Of a stretch of DNA of 64,000 nucleotides, positions 25,794 through 35,149 are shown one piece after another. Origin of the DNA: Desulfurispira natronophila (GTDB lineage Bacteria; Chrysiogenota; Chrysiogenetes; Chrysiogenales; Chrysiogenaceae). The stretch is taken from NCBI RefSeq assembly GCF_014203025.1, contig NZ_JACHID010000014.1, forward strand, positions 1 through 64,000. Reading direction: 5' to 3'. Below the pieces are notes generated by a model that was not told where the DNA came from, ran no database searches, and was given only the letters and a program-made list of their open reading frames with translations. The position numbers were made by a program, and so were the translations under genes. Within the stretch, counting starts at the first letter, position 1. Every line of letters begins with the position of its first letter.

Positions 25794-26072
25794 TTAGAGG
25801 AGGTTGCGCAGGGGCGGGCTGAAGAAGAGGAAAAGAGCGCAAGATCCGCCGAAAAACCACCAGCCTAGCTGAGGGACAAGAAAAGATGTGGCAATTAAGG
25901 TGATAAAAAGGAGCAGGCTGGACCAAAGTAGCAGGCGGGCTACTATCGGATGATGGGCAATCCCCTTGGGCTCTTTGCCAAATGGCTGGGGGACCAGGCG
26001 GCGTCCGGCATAACGCATAAAAAGTGCAGTTGCCAGCTGAAGGACTCCCAGGGCGATAGCAATGTGCTCCAT
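25794..26072 (-). CDS. Small integral membrane protein of unknown function
   Basis: The 92-residue protein starts at ATG 26072 with GGAGGG eight bases upstream. It has three hydrophobic stretches: an N-terminal helix (IAIALGVLQLATALFMRYA), then LLLWSSLLLFITLIATSFLV and LGWWFFGGSCALFLFF. A polar stretch with RRLVPQPFGKEPKGIAHHP lies between helices 1 and 2. I recognise no family. It stands alone, pointing away from the ThiI-like gene, so no function can be inferred from neighbours. Confidence 0.7.
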   Translation of the reverse strand: MEHIAIALGVLQLATALFMRYAGRRLVPQPFGKEPKGIAHHPIVARLLLWSSLLLFITLIATSFLVPQLGWWFFGGSCALFLFFSPPLRNLL

Positions 26073-26429
26073 GACGTTCCCTCCTGTGAGTTTTGGTCTG
26101 TGGCAGTTTTTTGCTTCCCCACTGCGAAGCAACGAGCTGAATACCGAAAGTTAATGTAACAGAAAACACAAAAACATAAAAGAATGGCTTTGATTATTTT
26201 TTGTGTCAATGCGCGAGGTGGTTTTTGGGTTATATGCACAGCATGGCATGTGAACTTCTTTTGATTAGCCTGTTGCCGGGGTTGAGCTCTAAATGAGAGG
26301 TGAGTTGAATAGCAGGTGCTGGTGGTGATGTGCGAAGCGTTGCAGTGGTGCAGCTTTTGTTGGGGGAGTTTATTGTGCCATTGAGGTTCAGGTTTTTTAA
26401 GCAAGGTACAAGCTGCTTGATCTTTCTGG
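26073..26429. other. AT-rich gene-free gap, possible minus-strand promoter
   Basis: The 357 bases have no supported gene. On the minus strand TTGACA (26204-26209) followed 17 bases later by CATTCT (26181-26186) could be a weak sigma-70 promoter for the small membrane protein. The A/T-rich stretch 26157-26203 stands out from the surroundings. Confidence 0.35.
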
Positions 26430-27437
26430 CTATTTTACCAGCACTTGTTGCAGATGCATTTCATCTAACGGCTCAGCTTTGTAACAGTGGGTTTCTTCAC
26501 CCTGGATGAGGAGAACTCCGTAGCCTCGTTGAACACTTTTGGCCGAGTAGCGGGCGACTATGCTGGCTGCCAGGCGGTGATTTTCCTGGCTCTGCTTGCC
26601 GCGTAGCAGGGCGACTGCGCCTCGGTCGTCCTCCATGCGCAGCAAAGTGTCTCCGGGCTGCAGCAGCTTGGGCAAGTACTTGCACTCTTCACGGTGTCGT
26701 CCCACCACCAGGCGGGCTTTATCAAGGAGGCACTGCCTACCGCTCAGGCAGAGGTATGAGTTGGCGACATTCATTTGCTCGAAAGGACTTTTCATAAGGC
26801 TTCGAATGCGGCGAGCCATTCCAGGGTCCGTGAGATAGCAGCCACCTGCTGGTGTAGGGTAATCATCGATCCCATAGATTTTTGCCAGTTCTATTTGTTC
26901 TGCTCGTCCTCGACCTTGCATGGCAAAGAGTTTTTCGCGGTCGAGGTAACCGTTTTTTTCCAGGTCGGTAGGGGGGAGTAGCTTACCGCTGAGGGGGCGT
27001 ACGATACGCCCCTGTAGTCCCGCAAGCTTTTCGATGCGACGCATTGACTTGAGTAGCTGGCTCATTGGGCGCTGCCCTGTTACTTCTCCTGTAACGAGTG
27101 CTGCTGCCCCTTCGCTTTCAAGCATCTGGCGCAATCTGGAGAAGAATAGTACCTTGCAGTCGATGCAGGGGTTTACTTGGGAACCGTAGCCGTATTGGGG
27201 GTTACGAACGATTTCCACATGTTCTGCGGATAGGTCGACCAGGTGCAGGCGAAACCCTATGTCCTGTTCTTTTTTGGCAATATACTCCTGAGGGGGTTCC
27301 TTCAGGTAGCTTCGACCCAGGAAAGGTGAGGTGAACTGAATGCCCAGTACCTCGTAGCCAAGCTCCACCATGGCTCGAGCTGCCAGTATGGAGTCGAGTC
27401 CCCCGCTGAATGCGGCAATTAATTTAATCTTTTTCAT
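26430..27437 (-). CDS. ThiI/MnmA-like PP-loop ATPase (putative tRNA sulfurtransferase)
   Basis: The 335-residue protein begins with the PP-loop SGGLDSILAAR (residues about 9-19), which adenylates a substrate such as a tRNA base. It has NPCIDCKVLFF with two cysteines near 92-95 and ALVTGEVTGQRPMSQ, both shared with ThiI and MnmA-type tRNA thiolases. A later GGCYLTDPGMARRIR segment adds a third cysteine, followed by a C-terminal domain I do not recognise. Proteins like this are usually annotated as ThiI- or TrmU-like; the exact target base is not evident. The start MKKIKLIAAF is placed at 27437; an in-frame extension to 27485 is possible. No ribosome site is clear. Confidence 0.78.
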   Translation of the reverse strand: MKKIKLIAAFSGGLDSILAARAMVELGYEVLGIQFTSPFLGRSYLKEPPQEYIAKKEQDIGFRLHLVDLSAEHVEIVRNPQYGYGSQVNPCIDCKVLFFSRLRQMLESEGAAALVTGEVTGQRPMSQLLKSMRRIEKLAGLQGRIVRPLSGKLLPPTDLEKNGYLDREKLFAMQGRGRAEQIELAKIYGIDDYPTPAGGCYLTDPGMARRIRSLMKSPFEQMNVANSYLCLSGRQCLLDKARLVVGRHREECKYLPKLLQPGDTLLRMEDDRGAVALLRGKQSQENHRLAASIVARYSAKSVQRGYGVLLIQGEETHCYKAEPLDEMHLQQVLVK

Positions 27438-27544
27438 AGCGGTCCATTGTCTCTTGGATGTATTGTAGGGGATCGATGTCATCATTTTGACTGCCTTAAC
27501 CTACCATAGTTCTCGTAAACATTCTATACTTTAGCGGAATAGTC

Positions 27545-28411
27545 ATGTATGTAGACCTTCACGTTCATTCTACGGCTTCAGATGGTACCGATACGCCTTC
27601 TGCTCTGGCCGCCAAAGCTGCCGAGGCAGGGTTGCAGGCAATAGCTCTTACGGATCACGATACGGTAGCGGGTATTCCGGCCTTTATCCATGCCTGTCAA
27701 GGCTGGGGTGTTGAGGCGCTGGCAGGTGTGGAGATTTCAGCTCTTTATCGCGATGGCCATGGTTATGAGGTGGGGGTGCACATACTCGGGTATTTTCCTG
27801 GTGGTGTAGATCCCCGCATGGAGGAGTCCATGGGTGAGCTGATGAGTGCCCGAGACGAGCGCAACAAGCTAATGGTGCAAAAATTGAACCAGCTGGGGAT
27901 TCCCCTGTGCCTTGATGAGGTAGCTGGCAAAGCCGGGGGGGATGTCGTTGGGCGGGTGCACATGGCGCAAGTTCTCGTGGAAGGGGGGTATGTGTCAACC
28001 ATGGATGAGGCTTTTCGGCGCTACCTGGGCCCTCGGGGTAAAGCCTATGCCCCCAAGGAGCGCCTTACCCCGGAGGAAGCCATTCAACTGATCTCGCGCC
28101 ATGGTGGCCTGGCTGTCCTGGCCCACCCTGGCACCCTTCCCATACGTGGTCAGCAATACCTGGAAAGTTTTTCCCGGCGGCTAGTGCAGAGTGGGTTGGG
28201 GGGAATAGAGAGTGATTACCCTTATCTCAGCAATGCCCAGCGTCAACACTTCCGTGCTTTGGCGCGACGCCTGGGGGTTGTTGCAACGGGAGGTTCCGAT
28301 TACCATGGGGCGAATCGGCCGGAAATCCGATTAGGTCGGGGTGACGGTTCGCTCGAGTTACCCTACGCCATGGTTGAGGCCATACGTGAGCGCTGGAAGC
28401 AGCAAGTATAG
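27545..28411 (+). CDS. PHP-domain phosphoesterase (RNase AM / YciV-like)
   Basis: The 288-residue cytoplasmic protein has the PHP metal-binding motifs in order: DLHVHSTASDGTDTP (His-x-His and Asp), ALTDHDTVAG, GVEIS, VLAHPG and the last GSDYHG. This matches the COG0613 family, whose members hydrolyse 3',5'-nucleotide bisphosphates or trim RNA 5' ends exonucleolytically (RNase AM in E. coli). The length fits the family. The gene is monocistronic: divergent from the ThiI-like gene and 230 bases from ilvE. Confidence 0.9.
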   Translation: MYVDLHVHSTASDGTDTPSALAAKAAEAGLQAIALTDHDTVAGIPAFIHACQGWGVEALAGVEISALYRDGHGYEVGVHILGYFPGGVDPRMEESMGELMSARDERNKLMVQKLNQLGIPLCLDEVAGKAGGDVVGRVHMAQVLVEGGYVSTMDEAFRRYLGPRGKAYAPKERLTPEEAIQLISRHGGLAVLAHPGTLPIRGQQYLESFSRRLVQSGLGGIESDYPYLSNAQRQHFRALARRLGVVATGGSDYHGANRPEIRLGRGDGSLELPYAMVEAIRERWKQQV

Positions 28412-28576
28412 CTTTGTAAAGGCAAGAGGGATCGCATGCTTCGTTTTGGGCCTTGAGGGTCCTTTGCGCTTGGAGCTCTTTGCATTTCCTGGGCGCTGTC
28501 AAGCTTATGCGACTTTTGGTGTCTATCGGAGATGAATTTTTCATGTTGGCCTTCCGGAATATTGTTACAAAACATT

Positions 28577-28618
28577 TTGCCTTTATGTCTCCTTAGGGTA
28601 TTATGGAACATAATGTTC
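28577..28618 (+). promoter_or_regulatory. Promoter with overlapping palindrome upstream of ilvE
   Basis: TTGCCT (28577-28582), a 16-base spacer and TATTAT (28599-28604) form a plausible sigma-70 promoter. Directly after the -10 box lies GAACATAATGTTC (28606-28618), an inverted repeat GAACAT/ATGTTC about one central base, placed where a repressor would block initiation. Confidence 0.5.
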
Positions 28619-28641
28619 TATCCTATGCAGCGAGGTTACCA

Positions 28642-29676
28642 ATGACGAAATATCGGGAAAAAGCTCCACTGGACTGGAGCAACCTCTCCTTTAGCTATAT
28701 GGATACCGGCACTCGCTACCGTGCCTGGTACCGTAGTGGTCAATGGCAGGCAGCTATGACCAGCGATAATACCATTACGCTACCCGAAGGTTCACAGGCC
28801 TTGAACTATGGCCAGCAGTGCTTCGAGGGTCTCAAGGCTTACACGACGGTAGATGATAGAGTTGTTCTTTTTCGTCCTGACCTGAACTATCAGCGACTTA
28901 ATCGTTCGGCCCGACGTCTGATGATGCAAGAAGTGCCGGAGAGGGTCTTCATGGAAGGCCTCGAGCGTGTGGTGCGGGATAACTTTGCCTATGTTCCCCC
29001 TTATGGTTATGGAGCCTCGCTATACATGCGCCCTCTTTACCTGGGAGTAGGGGACAATCTGGGTCTAAAGTCGGCAGAAGACTTTCTTTTTACTGTCTAC
29101 TGCAGCCCGGTGGGTCCTTATTATAAAGATGGGTTTAAACCCATCAGTCTCATGGTTTCCTCTTACGATCGTGCGGCTCCCCGTGGAACTGGCCATGTGA
29201 AAGTTGGTGGAAACTACGCAGGTGGGATGTTGGCTAGCCAGGAGGCTCGCGAGGCAGGATTTGGCGAAGCAATTTTTCTCGATGCTGCTACTCGTTCCTA
29301 CGTTGATGAAGTAGGGACATCCAACTTTTTTGCCTTTACCTCCGACGGGACACTGGTGACTCCTCGTTCCCCCTCTATTCTGGAGAGTATTACCCGGATT
29401 TCCCTGCTTGAAGTGGCTCGCAGTATGGGTTTCAAGGTTGAAGAACGTCCCATTGCTATTGAAGAGCTGGCTGACTTTGAAGAGGCGGGTTGCTGTGGCA
29501 CAGCGGCGGTCATAACCCCCATTGCCAGCATCAATCAGGGCCCCTTGAACTACCAGTATGGGGATGGAGTAAACGCTGGCCCCAGAACCCTTCAGCTCTA
29601 TGAGCGGTTGCTGGACATTCAGTTGGGTAAAGACCAGGAGTTTGCCCACTGGTTACATCCGGTGCCGATGGACTGA
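28642..29676 (+). CDS. ilvE: Branched-chain amino-acid aminotransferase IlvE
   Basis: This PLP enzyme performs the last step of valine, leucine and isoleucine synthesis. From ATG 28642 (GAGGT five bases upstream) it is 344 residues, the eukaryote-like (longer) BCAT form. Motifs include LNYGQQCFEGLKAY, the PLP lysine in HVKVGGNYAGGMLASQEA, YVDEVGTSNFFAF and the phosphate-binding GCCGTAAVITPI. An upstream in-frame ATG at 28603 falls inside the promoter and is unlikely. It is a single gene; the next gene uses a separate start region. Confidence 0.95.
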   Translation: MTKYREKAPLDWSNLSFSYMDTGTRYRAWYRSGQWQAAMTSDNTITLPEGSQALNYGQQCFEGLKAYTTVDDRVVLFRPDLNYQRLNRSARRLMMQEVPERVFMEGLERVVRDNFAYVPPYGYGASLYMRPLYLGVGDNLGLKSAEDFLFTVYCSPVGPYYKDGFKPISLMVSSYDRAAPRGTGHVKVGGNYAGGMLASQEAREAGFGEAIFLDAATRSYVDEVGTSNFFAFTSDGTLVTPRSPSILESITRISLLEVARSMGFKVEERPIAIEELADFEEAGCCGTAAVITPIASINQGPLNYQYGDGVNAGPRTLQLYERLLDIQLGKDQEFAHWLHPVPMD

Positions 29677-29807
29677 GTGTCTATCTTTAGGGGACCAGGG
29701 GCCTTTTTGTTTCTGTCCTCGCACCGAAGGTCATTTTCCCGCTGACAGGGGTCGGCGACGCTGCCGCGAATGGTTACCACGAAACAAGGATTAACAGGTG
29801 GTCTGTT

Positions 29808-31109
29808 TTGATTACATTGGAATACATAGGCCAGATCAATATTCTTTACGTTGAGGATGAGGAGGAAATACGTCACACCCTGACCCGCTTCCTATCGAAA
29901 CGGGCCAGGAAAGTGTATACCGCAGAAAACGGACAGGAGGGCCTGGAGCTCTTCCGTACCCATCGTCCAGATGTGGTGGTAAGTGATATTCAGATGCCAG
30001 TGATGGATGGGCTGGAGATGGCCAGGGAGATCAAAGCTATTTCTCCTGAAACCCCTGTTATTGTTACCACTGCCTACGATGACTCCAGTTTTCTTATGGA
30101 GTCCATTGATCTTGGTGTTGAGAAGTATATCAAAAAACCCCTGCGCACCCAGGTGCTCTTTGAGGCCATAGATCGGGCTGCCCGTCTGCTGCTGCAAAGG
30201 TCGGAGATAGAGCACAAGAATCGCATTATTCAGGCTATCCTGGATAACAGCCCTGGCTTTATAGCCACGCTGGTAAATAACTTGCCGACTTATCTTAATC
30301 GCTCTTTTCTTAACTACCTGGGTTATGAAAGCTTGGATAACTTGCTGCGAGAGCACGATTGTCTGGATGATTTCTTTGTGCAAAAGGATGGTGTTTTTTA
30401 TCAAAATGCACCTAAAGGAGTCTGGCTCCAGTATATTCTCAGTAATCCGGACCGGGAGCACATCGTTTTTTTGCGGGGGAAGCAACAATTAAAGTTGGAT
30501 GCCCAGGCCCATGTGGTGAAAGCAAATCTCATTTCATCTTCAGATAACCCGGAAGTGGCTGATAGGCTGTGCGTGGTGACGTTTGCCAATGTTACAGAAC
30601 TGGAAATGGAGAAGCAGCATTTTCAGGAGCAGGCCATGCGGGACCCGCTGACCAGTATTCTTAATCGCAAGTTTTTTATTCAGGAGCTTGATCGGGAGAT
30701 TGCCCGGTCCCGGCGTTATGATCACACTTTCTCTTTAGTGATGTTTGATATCGATCACTTCAAGGCGGTGAACGATTGCTTTGGTCACCAAGTGGGGGAC
30801 TATGTCATCAAAGAAGTGGTGATGCTGGTGGGTAGCCATTTGCGCCGCACGGATGTCTTTGGTCGTTATGGTGGTGAGGAGTTTATTATTCTCTTGCCCG
30901 AGACCAATCAGGATGGCGCCATGGCGTTGGCGGAGAAGATTCGTCATGCCATCAGCAGCCATGTTTTTGATTTTACTGAACATCTGAGTTGTAGCTTCGG
31001 CGTTGCTGAATTTGATGGCGAGGCTTCTTCATTCGATATTATCAAGCGTACTGACGACGCGCTTTATCAAGCAAAAAACACCGGACGCAACCGGGTGGAG
31101 TTTTGTTAA
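29808..31109 (+). CDS. Response-regulator diguanylate cyclase (REC-linker-GGDEF)
   Basis: The 433-residue protein makes cyclic di-GMP under control of an unknown kinase. The receiver domain covers about residues 1-125 (ILYVEDEEE acidic pocket, phospho-Asp in VVSDIQMPVMDG). A middle region of about 150 residues with PAS-like character (IIQAILDNSPGFIATLVNNLPTYLNRSFLNYLG) follows. The GGDEF domain (about 275-433) has the active GRYGGEEF motif and an RxxD inhibitory site (RRTD) five residues before it. Translation begins at TTG 29808, with AGGTGG six bases upstream. The large hybrid kinase gene follows 218 bases downstream and is a possible partner. Confidence 0.92.
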   Translation: MITLEYIGQINILYVEDEEEIRHTLTRFLSKRARKVYTAENGQEGLELFRTHRPDVVVSDIQMPVMDGLEMAREIKAISPETPVIVTTAYDDSSFLMESIDLGVEKYIKKPLRTQVLFEAIDRAARLLLQRSEIEHKNRIIQAILDNSPGFIATLVNNLPTYLNRSFLNYLGYESLDNLLREHDCLDDFFVQKDGVFYQNAPKGVWLQYILSNPDREHIVFLRGKQQLKLDAQAHVVKANLISSSDNPEVADRLCVVTFANVTELEMEKQHFQEQAMRDPLTSILNRKFFIQELDREIARSRRYDHTFSLVMFDIDHFKAVNDCFGHQVGDYVIKEVVMLVGSHLRRTDVFGRYGGEEFIILLPETNQDGAMALAEKIRHAISSHVFDFTEHLSCSFGVAEFDGEASSFDIIKRTDDALYQAKNTGRNRVEFC

Positions 31110-31327
31110 GGGCGGTTGACTTCCCCAGCTCCAGCTTTCCCCGCTCCAGGCATTGACCAGTGCCACTAGTGCCGTTATCATAAAAAATTTAGTGGTTTCC
31201 AGCAGTCTGTTAGGGCTACTTGTGCGATACATGGTCTGTACCCCGGGCTCTGGGATATGGCGACAAAAAACGCTTGTCTGTTTCGTCGGTTGCACAGTCT
31301 GGTCATGGCAACACTCAAGGATGCAGT

Positions 31328-34300
31328 ATGCCCTTTCACTTGCACAGAACACTTCCACGGAAAAAAATCATCCCTTTGGCATTGACCCACGCTGCGGTTT
31401 TGCTGGTGCTGGTGGCAATTATTCTGGTATCCACTACCCATTTTCGCGATGCCCGTATTAAGGATTACCAGCAACACCGCAGTCAGTCCTTACAGCTTAA
31501 CTACCAGGCGGTCAACCACTCCTTTCAGCGCTTGGGACAGACGGTTAAAACCCATGTCGAACACGATGAGGATTTGGCTAGTAGCATAAGTGGTCTGGCA
31601 GCTGATCCTTCTCAAGGTGACGATTACGCAGAAACAGTCCTGGAGTTGATGGCTCCTGTTTTTGCTCACCTGAAGCGAGAGGGATTTGTTCGTCTGCATT
31701 TACTGGATTTAGAGTATGAGCCTTTGCTGAGTATTGAGCGTCGGGGTTATGGGCAGCGCACTCACACCTGGATTGAAAAGGGTGACTCCCACAGTCGTTG
31801 GAGAATAGACCCGGTCCGTAACAGCAAGCAGTATCACTATACCTTGCATCATCCCAGTGGCAGTCCTATGGCAGTGGCAGCTTTAGAACTGCCGCTTGAG
31901 GAATTCAAGCACGCCCTGAGTGAGTTTTACTCTGGTCACTTTACTTTTATGTTCAATAGCCAGGCGGTGCCGGAAGATGCTGCCTATCATCCCTGTACCT
32001 TCACTCCCAAGTTTGTTTTCCAGCAGGCCTCCCCTTTGTTGGAGTCAGACTATCCTGCCTATCTAATCGAAGCAACAGCCCAGAGCATGGAGCGCCAGGA
32101 AAGTTTCACCCTTATCGGGCGGGCCGGAAAAGATCGATATATTTACTCCTTTCTTCCCATTGAAGACGGTGGTCAGGTGCTGGCCTACCTGGTTCACTAT
32201 GAGACAGAGCCCTACATTACTGAGTACTATCACAATCACAATTTGTTGGTATTTCTCTTTAGCCTCATTGCCTTGACCATGGTGCTGGCCAACTTCAGTC
32301 GCATTACCTCTGTGGCTGCTATCCGGCAGCAGCGGGACGAGTTGGCCAAGGTGGGCAGTCTTCTTAAGGGTACTACTGACAGTATGGTGGAGGGTTTGCT
32401 GGTGCTGACGCTGGAGCACCGGGTCAGCTACTGCAATCAGGCGGCTCTTGACCTGCTGGATACAACGGAAGACGCTTTGCGCCAGCGCACACCAGAGCAC
32501 TACTTTTTTCATGTGTCTTCCCCCTGGGAAGTGCCACGGGAAATTGCTTGCATTGCCGATACCACCAGTGACAGTCGTATGGGCGTAGAGCAGGAAGCCC
32601 AGGTAATTACCGAAAGCGGGATTCGTCGCGCTGTTTCATTTATTACTACACCTCTGCAGCATGAAGATGAAAAGGTGAAGGGCTACGTCATGGTGTTTCG
32701 GGATATCAGTCGCCAAAAGGAGGATGAAGAGCGTATTGCCCTGCTCACCGCTGCTTTTGAGCAGACTGACAGCATTATGATTATTACCAACCATCGGGGC
32801 ACTATCGATTATGCCAACCAAGCATTTTTCCGTCAGACTGGTTACCGTGCCGAGGAGGTGTTAGGCAAATTTCCTCGCTTTTCCAATAATCAGCTGCGCA
32901 GTGAGATTCTCTCCACTATATCCCGCGGTGAAATATGGCGCGGAGAGATGGAAAATCGGCGCAAAAACGGCGAGCGCTTCTGGTCCTCAATTTCCATTAC
33001 TCCCATCAAAAACGCCAGCGGTGCCATTACCCACTACATAGCGGTGGAAGAGGACATAACTGATCGCAAGCAGATGGAGGATAACTTGCGTGAGGCCAAG
33101 CAGGCAGCAGAGGATGCCAGCAAGGCCAAAAGCATGTTTCTGGCTAATATGAGCCATGAAATTCGCACTCCCATGAATGGTATATTAGGCATGACAGAGC
33201 TGGCACTGCAGACTGAGTTAACCAAAACCCAAAAGCGGTATCTCAGTATTGTTCACAGTTCTGCCACGTCACTGCTGACAATTATCAATGATGTGCTGGA
33301 TATCTCCAAGGTGGAAGCGGGAGAGGTAACACTTGAGCGCTCACCATTTGATCCGGTGGAATTGTCAGAAAGCCTGCTGCAGGCGGTAGCTTTTGGCGCT
33401 TATCGCAAGGGCGTAGATGTCATTAATGCCATTAGCCCGAATATTCACCACACCGTTGTGGGCGATGCTACCCGGCTGCAGCAAATCTTGAACAACCTTC
33501 TGGGTAATGCTATCAAGTTTACGGACAAGGGCCATGTTATACTGCAGGTGGATGTGGAATGGGAGGGTCACCATGAGGTCTGCCTTCACTTCCGCGTCAT
33601 AGATACCGGCATTGGCATACCTGCTGACAAGTTGGAATCAATCTTTGAAAACTTTTCCCAGGTAGAAGGGTTTAACCGTCGTAAATACGGAGGTACTGGC
33701 CTGGGGCTTGCCATCAGTCGTAAGCTGGTCGAGCTGATGAAAGGAGAGCTCTGGGCAGAAAGCACTTTGGGTGAAGGTAGCACCTTTCATTGTCGCCTTG
33801 CTTTTCCTAAGGCAGATCCATTGGAAAAACCGCAGTTTACCAAGTTCACCGAAGCCAGGCCCATTTTGGTGGTGGATGATAACCCTCTTAATCGCCAGAT
33901 TTTACTGGAAATCCTGGAGTACAACGGTATGCAGGGGCACGAGGCCGCCAGCGCCCAGGAGGCCAAGGGTCTTCTTCAGGAGAGCCCCGATGGTTACGAT
34001 CTCATCATACTGGATCAGAATATGCCGGGAACCAAGGGAGTGGATTTTGCTCGTCAAATCTATCGCCAGCCCCTCCTGAAAAATATTCCCATTATTCTCC
34101 TGCCCTCTTCCCTGGAGAGTCACGACAATGTGCGCTTCAACGAGTGCCATATCTGCTACAGCATTCCCAAGCCGGTTCGCTATCGGGAGCTGCTGGAAGC
34201 GATTGATGCCTGTTTGCAAGGGCAAGGTGCCCGCACTGTGGATGACATGTCTGTGGCCAAACCGCCCCCTTCTGGGGGGCATGCGCCATCTATGAATATT

Positions 34301-35149
34301 CTCATAGTTGAGGATAACGCCATTAACCGGGAGCTTGCCGCCACAGTATTGCGTCAGATCGGGCATCAGGTGGAAGAAGCTCAGAATGGTCTGGAAGCGC
34401 TTCAGATGATGGCGCTGCAATCTTATGATGTCGTCTTTATGGATATCCAGATGCCAGACATGGACGGTTTTACTGCCACTCAGATTATCCGTGCCAGCGA
34501 GGCGGGTGCAGATAATCCCGTACCTGAGTTTCAGCATCTGTACCAGCCCTTGCGGGAGAAACTACAGGGTGAGCACACTCCCATTGTGGCCCTGACTGCC
34601 AATGCCGTTATTGGAGAGAAGGAAAAGGGCTTGCAGGCAGGGATGGATGACTATCTCACCAAACCTTTTCAGACCAAAAAGCTGGTGGCCGTATTGCAGG
34701 AGCTGGTTCCTGCAGGCAATATAGACCAGGAAACTGAGTCAAGTGAGTCTAGAATGAATGAAGAACAGAAGGCATCCATTGGCGAGCTGCCCCCTCCGGT
34801 CGAGTTGGAGCAGGTAATGGCTCATCTGATGGAAACCTATTTTATTCCGGAAGAGAAGATAGACAATTTGCTGGCTATAACGGTCCGCTCTTTTACCAGT
34901 CAACTAGCCGAGATGCGAAGGGCACTGCAGGATAGCGACACTCAGGCTCTTGCCACAGCAGCTCACACCATAAAAGGAGCTTTGCTTAATATTGGACAGC
35001 ACCAGTGGGCGCAGCAGGCTGAAAAACTTGAGAAAGAGGCCAAGGAGAATGCTTTGAATCTGGCTGAAGCAGAGCAGATTTTGAGTTATCTGGACGAAGC
35101 ACTCAAACCCGTTGTTAATTACCCAATGGATAAGGAGAATGAAACGTGA
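31328..35149 (+). CDS. BarA-like hybrid sensor kinase (2 PAS, HK, 2 REC, HPt)
   Basis: The 1273-residue inner-membrane kinase starts at ATG 31328, with AAGG seven bases upstream. Order of domains: membrane helix at 15-35, periplasmic sensor of about 265 residues (double-Cache-like, FVRLHLLDLEYEPLLSIERRG), second helix near 305-325, PAS 1 (STTDSMVEGLLVL-type start), PAS 2 with PAC (FEQTDSIMIITNHRG), HisKA NMSHEIRTPMNG with H near 610, HATPase (NNLLGNAIKFTDKG, GTGLGLAISRKLV). Receiver 1 has its Asp near 896, receiver 2 its Asp near 1039 (FMDIQMPDMDG), and the HPt domain its His near 1212 (AAHTIKGALLNIG). The full phosphorelay lies in one chain, and no separate output regulator is adjacent except possibly the upstream cyclase. 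The stop overlaps the cyclophilin start. Confidence 0.93.
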   Translation: MPFHLHRTLPRKKIIPLALTHAAVLLVLVAIILVSTTHFRDARIKDYQQHRSQSLQLNYQAVNHSFQRLGQTVKTHVEHDEDLASSISGLAADPSQGDDYAETVLELMAPVFAHLKREGFVRLHLLDLEYEPLLSIERRGYGQRTHTWIEKGDSHSRWRIDPVRNSKQYHYTLHHPSGSPMAVAALELPLEEFKHALSEFYSGHFTFMFNSQAVPEDAAYHPCTFTPKFVFQQASPLLESDYPAYLIEATAQSMERQESFTLIGRAGKDRYIYSFLPIEDGGQVLAYLVHYETEPYITEYYHNHNLLVFLFSLIALTMVLANFSRITSVAAIRQQRDELAKVGSLLKGTTDSMVEGLLVLTLEHRVSYCNQAALDLLDTTEDALRQRTPEHYFFHVSSPWEVPREIACIADTTSDSRMGVEQEAQVITESGIRRAVSFITTPLQHEDEKVKGYVMVFRDISRQKEDEERIALLTAAFEQTDSIMIITNHRGTIDYANQAFFRQTGYRAEEVLGKFPRFSNNQLRSEILSTISRGEIWRGEMENRRKNGERFWSSISITPIKNASGAITHYIAVEEDITDRKQMEDNLREAKQAAEDASKAKSMFLANMSHEIRTPMNGILGMTELALQTELTKTQKRYLSIVHSSATSLLTIINDVLDISKVEAGEVTLERSPFDPVELSESLLQAVAFGAYRKGVDVINAISPNIHHTVVGDATRLQQILNNLLGNAIKFTDKGHVILQVDVEWEGHHEVCLHFRVIDTGIGIPADKLESIFENFSQVEGFNRRKYGGTGLGLAISRKLVELMKGELWAESTLGEGSTFHCRLAFPKADPLEKPQFTKFTEARPILVVDDNPLNRQILLEILEYNGMQGHEAASAQEAKGLLQESPDGYDLIILDQNMPGTKGVDFARQIYRQPLLKNIPIILLPSSLESHDNVRFNECHICYSIPKPVRYRELLEAIDACLQGQGARTVDDMSVAKPPPSGGHAPSMNILIVEDNAINRELAATVLRQIGHQVEEAQNGLEALQMMALQSYDVVFMDIQMPDMDGFTATQIIRASEAGADNPVPEFQHLYQPLREKLQGEHTPIVALTANAVIGEKEKGLQAGMDDYLTKPFQTKKLVAVLQELVPAGNIDQETESSESRMNEEQKASIGELPPPVELEQVMAHLMETYFIPEEKIDNLLAITVRSFTSQLAEMRRALQDSDTQALATAAHTIKGALLNIGQHQWAQQAEKLEKEAKENALNLAEAEQILSYLDEALKPVVNYPMDKENET

